In this document: positions 8,905 to 18,600 of the stretch, one piece after another | Layout of the letters: each line of letters begins with the position of its first letter | Numbering within the stretch: the first letter of the stretch is position 1 | Assembly: GCA_943704415.1 (NCBI GenBank) | Contig: CALSCO010001384.1 | Coordinates: 1 to 30,795, forward strand | Origin: Parvularia atlantis | Taxonomy: Eukaryota; Opisthokonta; Rotosphaerida | Direction of reading: 5' to 3' | DNA: 30,795 nucleotides | Position numbers and translations under genes: made by a program | The notes under the pieces: generated by a model | What the model was told of the DNA's origin: nothing | What the model saw: only the letters and a program-made list of their open reading frames with translations | The model's database searches: none

Positions 8905-10184
8905 ATGATGCGCCTCCAGCGTGCCTTCGCGACCTTGCCACGGCGCGTCAAGATCGTCGAGGTCGGGGCGCGGTGCGTCTGCCACCGCAAAAGCGCGTCC
9001 CCGTTCGGCTCACGCGCGCACCCGGGCCGCCGCAGCGACGGTCTGCAGAACGAGAAGGCCGTCGTGCCGACCGACGTCAAGGTCCAGTTCATCAACCTGC
9101 TCAGCCAGACCGGCGCGTCGGTGATCGAGGCCACCAGCTTTGTCTCGCCCAAATGGATCCCGCAGGCGCGTACGGCGGCCCCGCGCGCACCACGCCGCGT
9201 GCTGAGCGTGCGCCGCGCAGATGGGCGACAACGCCGCCGTGATGAAGGCGATCACGCGCGCGCCAGGCGTCTCGTACCCGGTGCTCACGCCCAACCTGCA
9301 GGGCTTCGAGAGCGCGCTGCAGGCCGGGGCAGACGAGGGTGCGGTGCGGGGCGTGCTGCGCGTGTGGCAGGGCGGCTGATCGGCCCTGCTGCGCGGCGGC
9401 ACAGTGGCCATCTTTGGCGCGGCGTCCAACGCGTTCAGCAAGCGCAACATCAACATGACCATCGAGGAGAGCCTGAAGAAGTTTGAGGAGATCTGCGCGG
9501 CGGCGCGGAAGCACAACGTGCGCCTGCGCGGGTGCGTGCTTGCTGCGGAGTGCGGCGCTCGGGCGGGCTCAACGCGCGCGTATAGGTACGTCTCGTGCGT
9601 GGTCGGGTGCCCGTACGAGGGCGCGGTCGACCCGGAGCGCGTGGCCTGGGTGGCCGAGCGGCTGCTGCAGATGGGCTGCTACGAGATCTCGCTTGGCGAC
9701 ACGATTGGCGTCGGCACGCCTGGGTCCATCGGGCGCATGCTCGACAGCGTCCTCGCCAAGGTGCCCGTCGACAAGATCGCTCTGCACTGCCACGACACGT
9801 ACGGCCAGGCCCTTGCCAACATCTTCTACGGCCTGCAGGTGCCGCCTGGACGCGCAGTTGTGGCGCGCGTCTGATGCGTCGCGGCCCGCAGCGAGGCGTC
9901 ACTGTGTTTGACAGCTCTGTCGCGGGCCTGGGTGCGTGCCGTCGTCGGCGACGGTCGGTGTGGCTCGCTGACTGTGCCTGCCAGGCGGCTGCCCGTTCGC
10001 CAAGGGCGCCACGGGAAACGTCGCGACCGAGGACGTGGTGTACATGCTCAACGGGCTCGGCATCGAGACCGGCATCGACATGGACCGCCTGCTCGACGCG
10101 GCCGAGTTTATCGGCAAGCACCTGAACCGGGCCACGCAGTCGCGCGCGGGCAAGGCCCTGGCGATCAAGCGGTCGTCGCTGTGA
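8905..10184 (+). CDS. HMGCL: Hydroxymethylglutaryl-CoA lyase
   Basis: Cleaves HMG-CoA to acetoacetate and acetyl-CoA, the last step of leucine breakdown, normally in mitochondria. Exons 8905-8972, 9036-9165, 9221-9338, 9405-9531, 9586-9838, 9892-9931 and 9985-10184 give 311 aa, close to the mature animal enzyme. Seen: [15 protein letters not shown] with Arg23/Asp24; [48 protein letters not shown] with His215/His217; and the signature [14 protein letters not shown] with Cys248. All usual catalytic and metal ligands are present. The usual EVGPRDG is EVGARDG. The N-terminus before the barrel is short ([15 protein letters not shown]), so a mitochondrial presequence is minimal; the C-terminus SSL could act as a weak PTS1, but this is speculative. 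Only 32 bp separate it from the upstream stop codon. Intron 2 is GC-AG. Confidence 0.95.
9166..9220 (+). other. GC-AG intron, HMG-CoA lyase intron 2
   Basis: The exon ends CCGCAG; the intron begins GCGCGTACGG and ends CGCGCAG (55 nt, phase 0). The join gives SPKWIPQ|MGDNA, matching the conserved PKWVPQMGD of the family, so the splice is fixed by homology. Confidence 0.9.
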
Positions 10185-10244
10185 GGCGATGCAGGGGAGG
10201 AAACACATCCTGCGAAGCCTGGCACGCGCACACCACCACCACCA

Positions 10245-11543
10245 TCACCGCCGCTTGAAGACCGGGGCGACCTTGCGCCGCGTCGCGAACGGATCCTTGT
10301 GGTCTAGCGCCGCCGCTGCGATGAGGCGCTGCGAGGGCCGCGGGCGCCGGCGCGAGCGCACCAGACATCCGGTTGAGGCGGCCGCCGAAAAAGTGCTGAT
10401 CCTTGAAGTTGACAACTTCGGGCGCGACCTGGTGCGCCTGCGCGACAGCCGCGTCGAGCGACACGACGGCAACGTCGTCCGCGCTGGCGCGAGGAGGCCG
10501 CGCGAGTGAGCCCCGCATCCAGCGGCACGGCCCCTTGAAACTCACACAAGCTTGGCACTCGGCTTCTTCGGCGGCCGCGCCACCCGGATGGGCTCGGCAG
10601 CCGCGGCGCCGGCCTCGCCGTCAGGCGCATTGTCGCCGAGCAGGCTGCGCGCACAGGCGTGAGCGCGTGCGGCACTTGTCGACGGCCAGCAGCACCTGTC
10701 GGCCGTCAGGCCCGCTGCCCTGGCCGCGATCTCGGCCGGCAGCGCGGCTTCGAGCCGCCGACGCTTCTCTTCGAGCTGCGTCTTGTTGCGCTCGTCCGTC
10801 GCGCGGCGCTTCGCCTTACGCTCGGTGTCGACCCTGGCGCGTGCGCGGGCCGCGTGAGCGTGGGGGCACGGCGAGCGGCGGCGCACGCACTGATGCCGCA
10901 GCTGCCGCTCGCGTGTCTGCTGCTCAATCGCGTCTGAGCGGGCGCGGCTGAGCGAGACGGCCTCGGGCATGTCGTCGTCGTCGTCGTCGTCGTCGTCATT
11001 GTTGGCCGGCGTGGGCGCGTCGTCAAAGTCGAGCTGGCGGGTGCGTCCACAATGAGGGGGCAGCACGGCCGTGTGTGCGCCAACAAAACGCACGCGCTGT
11101 GCCTGGCCCAGCGACGTGTCGGCTGCCGGCGCGTCGGTCACTGGCGCGTCCGGGTCCGGGTGGAGGTCGGCCACGGGCGTGCGCGTGGGTGAGCGCGCGG
11201 GCGGGCGCTGCGCCGACGCGGCCTTGCTGGCCTTGCTGCTCTTGCGCGCGGTCGCGGCGACTACGCGCACGCCGTCGTCCACGCCCTCGGGCGCCGGCGG
11301 CGGCGTGCTGGGCAGCGGCGGCGCGGCGGTTGCTGTGCGGCGCGCGCTGCGACGCGCCGGCCTCGGCGTCGCGTCTGCGTCGTCCGTGTCGCCGCCAGCG
11401 TCGCGGCCGTGCTGTGCCGCGGCCGCCGGTGCGCGCGCCGGCACGGGCGTCGTGGCATGGCGGTGCGGGCGCGGGCCGCGCGGGGTCGCGTCTAGGTCCG
11501 CCAGGGCAACGGTGACACGAGTCAAGTTGGATCGAGCGACCAC
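10245..11543 (-). CDS. Basic, acidic-tract protein, possibly nucleolar (ribosome biogenesis)
   Basis: Five exons (complement): 11543-10891, 10833-10696, 10644-10546, 10483-10362, 10315-10245; 360 aa. The first exon encodes a disordered Ala/Pro/Arg-rich region with KSSKASKAASAQRP, then LDFDDAPTPA and a run of nine Asp (from GTC repeats at 10977-10997). A charged helix follows (ERKAKRRATDERNKTQLEEK, then RRLEAALPAEIAARA) and a short conserved-looking C-terminus with VNFKDQHFFGG and KDPFATRRKVAPVFKRR. This pattern (acidic tract, Lys/Arg/Glu helix ending in LPxE, short basic tail) is common in nucleolar pre-rRNA processing factors, and a fungal Utp16-like protein is one candidate, but I cannot confirm any family. 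It converges on HMG-CoA lyase with 60 bp between stops. Confidence 0.65.
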
Positions 11544-12026
11544 GTGGCGCGCTCAGCCCACTCGGTCCCGCCCTCTCTCGCCCTCTCTCATTCGTGCGCG
11601 CCCTGGTCCGCTGCCACGTTTCGTGCGCCACGCTGCCGCCACTTGGCCGCTGCACCAGCGTCGCGCGCGGCGCGCCGTGCCTCGGGGCGAGGCCGAATCG
11701 CTCACTGACACCGGCGCCCTCGCCCAGCGACCGCTCGCCCCGCGACTGCGCCCCCCCCCCTGCCCACCGCGCCTCGCTGTCCAGCTGCCCGCGCGCGCGC
11801 ACACTGTCCGCGTCACCGCCTTGTAACCCGCGGTGCGCACGGGCGCGGCAGCTGGCGCGCCGCGGTGCTTATTTGCGCCACAACGCGCAGATCACCTGCC
11901 CCGGTTGCGCGTACAGCGCCCCTCCAGCCCCCCACACACCACTCGACGCACCAGACGGGGCCATGGCCCGCGCGCGGCAGCCGCTCGCCGCCGCCGTGCA
12001 GCTCTGAGCGCGCCCACCCCGCCCCC
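11544..12026. promoter_or_regulatory. Divergent intergenic region
   Basis: It separates two divergent start codons (11543 minus, 12027 plus). It holds a pyrimidine-rich CCCTCTCTC repeat (about 11571-11590) and a C homopolymer (about 11749-11760). The frame of the downstream zinc-finger gene is open upstream from 11865 but has no ATG before 12027, so that part is taken as 5' UTR. No RNA gene seen. Confidence 0.5.
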
Positions 12027-13418
12027 ATGTCGCTGACCGCGCCCGATCCGGCGACGTCGCCTGTGCCGCGGCCCCGCTCGGCCGCCGTCACAACCTCGCC
12101 CATGCCCCCACTCCGCCGTGCGCACTCGTTCGACGGCGACGACCGCCTCACGCCCGACAGCCCCGCGCGGGACGGGCGCCTGAGCGACCTCGACAACGAC
12201 ATCTGCCCCGTCTGCGAGAAGGAGTGCACCTGCGACCAGCGCATGCCCGCGAGTCAGCGCCGGCGCGACTCGGTGCACCTGCGCCCCATCGACATCTTCG
12301 ATCGGCCCGTCGCGCAGAGCGGCGCCGCATCCAGCGCCCCGCCCAGCCCGACCAAGACGGCCGCGTTCAGCACGCGCCGCGCCACAGCAGCCGCGACGAT
12401 GGCCGCTTCGTCGTCCAGCACCACGGTATCGCTCTCCGGCTCGCCCGCGCCCGCCACGCCCGCGAGCGCTCTCGCGCGCGCCGCCCGCCGTGTGAGCGAC
12501 TCTGCGGCCACCGAGACCGCCACCGCCTCGCCCGCCGCCAAGCTCTCCGGACGACGCACGACGACGAGCGCGTCACCGCGGTCACGCGCCACCGGCCCCG
12601 CCAAGGTCGAGCCGCTGCCAGCCGTCTTTGGCGTGGTCCTGAGCGACATCACCCCGCACATGACCCACAACCCGGCCACGCCCGAGCCCGCGGACGACGA
12701 CGCGATGGAGGACGCCAAGCCGCCGACGATGCCGTCCGGGCGGTCCCATCGCGGGGCGGGCGCTGCTGCCGCCCTGGCGCGGCGCGCCAAGTCGGCGCCC
12801 GGGTCAGCCGTCACGAGCCCGCGGCGCGGCCCGGTCGTGAGCTCGGCCCCTGCGTCGCCGCCGCCGGCCCCACCGGCGCAGGCAGCCGGCGCCAACACCC
12901 GCGGGGCGCGCAACGGCGCTAGCGGTGCTGGTGCAAGCGCGGCCAGCGCCGCCGGCACAACCGAGCAGCGCATCATCCAGTGCAAGCAGCCCGGGTGCGA
13001 CAAGACCTACACGACCATGGCCGGACTGCGATACCATATGAAGACGTTCGACCATACGCGCGTCGGGCCCCCCGGGCGCGCGGCAGGCGAGGGCGCGGCA
13101 GGCGACGACGACGCGGCACGCGACGAGGGCATCGCCAGCGACGACGAGGCCGCCGCGGCCGCACGACGCAAGAAAGGTGCGGCGCGGCCCGCGGTGACCA
13201 AGCCTGCGAGCGCCCGGCCAGCAGTGCGCAAGGGCGGCGCCGTGCGCGAGGCACCGGCTGCGGTCGAGAATGGGCACGCACGTGGCGCCGGCGGGGATGA
13301 CGGCGAGGGCGAGGAGGACGACGACGTGTACGACGACGACGACCCCGCCGACCCGGACAGCATGACGCGCTATGACGCCCTCGTCGCGACCGGCAAGGCC
13401 GCCCGCCGCAGCCGGAGC

Positions 13419-13472
<54 letters not shown>

Positions 13473-14090
13473 CAACAGAGCGGGGCACGCAAGCGATCGG
13501 CCGCGACCATGAACGGGTCCAGCTCGTCGCTCGACCTGATGGGGCCCGGCCAGCTCGCCGGGACGCACCCATCGCAGGCGCGCCGGCGGGCCAACTCGGG
13601 CGCTGCCGGGCCGGTGATCCACTCGTACAAAAGCCAGGGCATGAGCGTCGAGGGCTACACCGCCGCCGACGCTGCCACGCTCTCGTCCGACGACGAGGTT
13701 CTGTCGAGTGCGCTGCGGCGACCCGGGCCGACGCCGTCGCTCGCAGCGGCCGCGCTGAGCAACCGCAAGCGCAAGGGCGGGAGCGGCGGCGGCAAGCACG
13801 GCCTGGTGGGCAAGGGCAAGGGCAAGGGCAAGAGCGCCGCGCAGGACCGCCTCGCGGCGCTGGAGCAGTACCGGGCGCTGGCGAGCGTGCCGCCATCGCG
13901 CGGGAGTGGCTACGACGAGGACGAGGAGGACGTGTTTGTGGACGTGGACGACATGGACGACGACAAGGACCGCGAGATGTTGCGCGGGCTGACCCGTCGC
14001 GCACACGGCGCCGACTCGGACAACAGCAGCCACTCGGTGTCGCGCGAGGACGACGGCGATGCCGACGAGGACGCGGGCGACGACGGCGAG

Positions 14091-14125
<35 letters not shown>

Positions 14126-15481
14126 AGACGACGGCGTCCACGGCGGACGGGCGATCGCGCACGGCGTCGACGGCGACGAGGGCGCGGACGACGGCGGCGG
14201 CGACCGCGACGACGACGACGATGACGAAGACGACGAGGACGATGAGGCAGACAGCGATGACGACGCCTTTGCAAGCCTGATGCGGAACGACCAGCACAAC
14301 AGCTGGGGCGACCTGTCGAGCGAGGCGCGGCGGCTGCGGCGCACGGCAACGGACGGCACCAGGTGCGCTCGCCTTTGCTGGTGCGTTGCAACTGACCGGC
14401 GCGCGTAGTGCCATGATGGGTGCGTTCACGCTTGGCGGTCCCGACGACGGCCTGGACGAGGAGCTCTACGACGAGTACCAGTACCTGTCTGTGCAGCGTG
14501 CGTGCCCGCCACGCTGCGCCGCGCCGCTGCGGCGCGTGCTCACGATGCGCACTCGCGCCTGCAGCCTCCACACGCACCGAGACGCCGCTGCTGACGACGA
14601 GCGCGCTGCTGCTGACGACCGGGCCGTCGGGCAAGGACGGCGCGCGGTCCGGGGCAACGGTCTCGGTCCCGACGCAGCCGACGGCGAGTGGCGCGGGCAA
14701 GGTCGGCGCGGGTGGGAGCGGCGCTGCGAGCGCGCGCAACGGCGCCAACGGCCACCACGCCGCGGGGGCCGCCAACTCCGCAGCGCAGCAGTCGTCCACG
14801 GCCGGCAAGCCGCCACTCGGTCTGGGATCGTCGGCAAGCAGTGGCAAGGTGCGGTGCGCGCGTCTCGTGCTGTGCGTCACTGACGGCTGGGCCGCGCAGG
14901 TGCTCGGCGGCATCTTTGCGATGCCTGGCGCGCCGGCTGGCCGCGCGAGCCACACAGGCATGGTTACCGCCGCGATCAAGCACACGTCGGCCCTCGCGCC
15001 CACACGGCATGCGTCCACGCCCGCCGCCGCCGAGCCGCCCGCGCCGTCGACGTCGCCGATGGTCATCACGGCCGAGGACCGGAGCTTCCTGTCAGCGGTG
15101 GTGGCGGTGCGTGCGGAGTGTGCGGCCGGTGTGCGCTCGTGTCTACGGTGTCTGACGCGGGCGGCGCGGCGCAGGACACGGTGCTCGACACGAGCCTGTC
15201 GCCGATCCAGCGTGCGGTGCACCCGCACGCAGCGACGATGTCGTTCCTGTCGCAGCCGCACCCGCCCATCCCCGTGCCGTCGCCGTCGTACGGGCCGATG
15301 CAGTCGCCGCTCATGCTCGGGAGCGGGGCGCACCTCTCGCTGGACGCGGCGCACCACGTGCGTCTCGCCGCTCTCGCGCGAGGGCCCGCGCGGCTGACAC
15401 GGCGCGGCGCAGGACGACCGCGGGCTCAACAACTTTTGGCTGGACGCACGGCAGCCTGGTGAGATGGATCTGGACGGGTGA
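12027..15481 (+). CDS. C2H2 zinc-finger regulator with Cys-rich motif, polyQ and polyD tracts
   Basis: Six exons (12027-14362, 14409-14497, 14565-14848, 14900-15106, 15175-15357, 15413-15481) give 1055 aa. Most of the chain is disordered and rich in Ser, Ala, Pro and Asp. A compact Cys motif CPVCEKECTC lies at residues 60-69. A single zinc finger, CKQPGCDKTYTTMAGLRYH then H343 (C-X4-C-X12-H-X5-H), starts at Cys319; its style recalls fungal Sfp1-like fingers. A 19-Gln tract follows at residues 466-484, then several Asp/Glu runs (for example DVDDMDDDKD and long polyD at about 14094-14123). ASLMRNDQHNSWGDLSSE is a possible short conserved motif after them. The C-terminus NNFWLDARQPGEMDLDG is well formed. 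Likely a nuclear transcription or chromatin factor; the exact family is not recognised. It converges with the SAMD9-like gene (139 bp between stops). Confidence 0.85.
13422..13478 (+). repeat. CAG repeat encoding polyglutamine (19 Gln)
   Basis: A (CAG)n run with two CAA interruptions near its 3' end, in frame with the zinc-finger protein. CAA interruptions usually stabilise such tracts. Confidence 0.95.
14091..14123 (+). repeat. GAC repeat encoding polyaspartate
   Basis: In-frame (GAC)n run within the zinc-finger protein, followed by further Asp/Glu-rich codons to about 14260. It belongs to an extended acidic region of that protein. Confidence 0.9.
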
Positions 15482-15620
15482 AGCTGTAGACGTGTCCTCC
15501 TCTTGTAACTACCTACACGACGCTTTTGAGGGTGCGAGCACGTGCGCGTGCCAGTGGTGCGGACGCGGCTTGCTTGAGCTGTCACAAAGAACAACAAAAT
15601 TGCCATCTCACTGTTCACGT

Positions 15621-18600
15621 TCAGTCCGTTGCCCAGATGGGTCTGAACCGGTCATCGCTCTGTTGCGGGGTGTCGAGCTCATCCCGGTCAGCGGCCGAAA
15701 ACTGCCGAAGGCGCGTCGTCCACTCCTCGGTCTCGCCGTAATTGTCCAGCTCGTCCTCGCTGTACTCTCTGTCCAGCAGGCGCGAGTAGCGAAGAGCTTG
15801 ATGTGCATTGTGTGCCCGGTAGTGGTCGCTCGCGGCTTCCTTGAAAAGCTCTTCGAACAGTTTGAGGCACTCGCTGTAGCGTTTGATGCGATACACGCTG
15901 GACTGGCCCGTGTACTTGCTGCGGGAAGCCTCAAATCCGATACACTCGGCCAGCTGGTTGGCTGTCACGGGGCCTTTGAGAACGTCGTAGGCCTTCTTGG
16001 CGCACTCAACAGCCTTAAGAGCGTGCTTGTACGAGATGTTGTTGTGCTCCTCGCGCTTCTGATTTTCATTCACGGCCAAACTTGCACTACGGCGCGCAGC
16101 ATAGCGCTCTACTCGGGCCAGCAGCACATTCATGTGACCCTCATCCACGTAATTATGGAGCTGCTTAATAACCTCGTTCACGCAATCAGGGCCGCGATTG
16201 CCGCTATGATAGAGGACATACTGGACAAGCGGCGTAAACTCGCGCGCACTCGGTAGATGCAGGTTGGTTCCCTCAGCGTCGCCACGCGTAACCAGCAGGT
16301 GTTTCGCGACGTCCCGCATTTCGCGCCCTATAAGGCAGTCGGAGAGAGTCTTGGCGGCGGTGCCAAACACAACGCAAATCGTCGCAACAGCCTTGACCGG
16401 CATCGACGACTCAGACATGTCGTCGGCGATCGAGGTCCAGTCCACAAAGTGCAAGGTGTGCAGGATGAGACGGGCAAAATAAGGGTGGACGATGGACACT
16501 TGCGTCTCTTGCGTCTCTTCGTCATCATGCAGATCAAGGAGATGGCGGGCCTGAACACACTTGTCAAAGAAGATCTCCTCGGCAAGCCTGCGGCGTGCCG
16601 CTGAGAGCGGCAGGCGGCGATGTTCACGCAACGGGGCGAAAGCCGAGACGAATGCCACAGCGGTGAGAAAGTTGCGAGCGACATCGCTAAGGTCCCGTGT
16701 CATCCGCTCGACCATAGCGATCGCACGCTCGTGTACTCCTTGCTTGGCCGTAAGTGCAAAAATGAAGATGTGCCTATCGTACATGTTTGCATGCGCTCGA
16801 AGAGCCACGTCTTTGGCCTTGTTAAGCTCGGCCGACGCGCTTTCGTAGTGGTTCACGAAGACGTTGCAGACTTTGGTCACGTCAGTGCTTGTCCCAAGGA
16901 ACGGAGCAAAGGGGAAGCTTCCGTCCGCTGTGTCGGTGGACGCATACGCCATGCGTGCAGACAAAATCAGCACCTGCAAGCCAGCTGCCACACCTTGCTG
17001 GTGCACAAAGTCGGCCATTGCGTCTTCCAGCTGCTCATCAGCGACGATGACAATCCATCGGCGCTTGTTCTGTTTGGCCAGCGTAACCATGTCATTCCAG
17101 GCCATGCTAAGCCTGAGCCCAGCGGGCTCAGGCTTAGCACAGGCCCAAAAGACGAGAGCTGCCGCTACAGTTGTGGCGAGGTCGTACGCCAAGAAGCGGA
17201 GCAACGTCGTGACGCCGCAGCCTTCGGACGATTTGCTGATCACGAAGCGCTCGATCTGCTTGTGCGACGTTTCCAGGCGCGTATGCAGACTGTTTCTCGC
17301 AGCCCTGAAAGAATCGAGCTCTGGAACGACGTGATTTTCGAAGAGAGACCACGACGCCACCTCTTTGCCCTCGAGCCACTGTCGACCGGGTTGCAGTAGT
17401 GCGCCTCTGTTTTGGCTCTCTGCGCGCATGACGAGTTCGGCAAACTGGTTCCAGCCGTACGCGGTCGTGCTGTCGACCAAAATTGCACTTGGTGAGCTGA
17501 CGGAGGGCTTAACGGGACAAAGGCCCCTTAACCACACGTCCACAATGCGGCTGCCTTGAAAGTGTTTAGCCACAGAGTCAAAAATGTTCTGAGCCTCACA
17601 GAGGTCGGCAGACTCCAGAAGCAAGACAATGTTCCACTTGGCCGACGCAAGCGCCGACGCGGTCACGGTCTCGTCAGGTTTCAAGTTTGCCATCATGACT
17701 GTCAGTGTGCGCCAGTCGAACAAAAGATATTTCTCGGCGCTGTGCTTCTTGCGACTCAGTTTCCGCCAGTCATGCACCTTGACGTCGTTCCACCCCTCCC
17801 ATACCATATCTAGACGAATCAAGCGCCCGCCCAGATGGCTGGAGAACTGGTCACGGCTTTGCGAGCCCTCTCCCGGCGGACAAAGCAGTACGTTCATAGA
17901 CGTCGAGGAAATGAGCGCGTACTCGGTATTTGCCGTGACGACGTCGCTGTGCGAGCGCAGATAGATACCCATTGGCTCAAGGGTTTTGGACAAACCATCG
18001 TTAGTCATGTAGGCCTTGGTACCAGAGGCCGAGACAGTTGCGAACCGAACCTGCTCACCCTCACTGCTTAGATCGAGGGCGATCTCCACAATCCAGCGAT
18101 CAAGATTCTCCAGCAGCTTCGTCTTTGGCACAGCCATCCAGCGCGGTTTCGGATCTTTAGGGTTGATTTCAGACGCTACGGCATCGTCCGAGTATTCCTC
18201 AACCGATGATCTAACGTCCTGTGTGCGTGCCACGAAATGCAGCAAGGGCTTCGCGCCATCAGTAGTTTGGGCGACATGCACCATGCCGTTGACGTCGTCG
18301 ACGACCGCGTTCACCAGCGCTTGAACCGTCTTGCTGTCGTTCAGATTCGTCAAGGGCATGCACACCAGCTCATCGTCGGCGTCCCACTCATCCGGAGGCA
18401 GAGAGCGTAGACGGACCACAACCGAAGACGGCGGTAGAGGTGGGAACAGATAGCGACGCAGCCATCCGGATAGGTTTTCTTTGCAGAAACGCTGAATATC
18501 GTCGATGCTGGACACCGCGCCGAAGGTGAGGCCGTTGTCCAGCACGCCCAAAAGAAGCTCGCTTTTGACGTTGGCGTTGATCAGGCGTGTCAATGATTCC

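Noticed and set aside
11865-12026. N-terminal extension of the zinc-finger protein
   Set aside because: The frame is open, but it has no ATG before 12027 and translates to Pro/Ser/His-rich sequence typical of UTR in this genome.
12973-15618. Long minus-strand open frame (881 codons) opposite the zinc-finger gene, and another at 12804-14429
   Set aside because: Both translate to Arg/Val/His-rich low-complexity sequence without domains. They arise because GC-rich codons on the coding strand leave few stops in the other frames.
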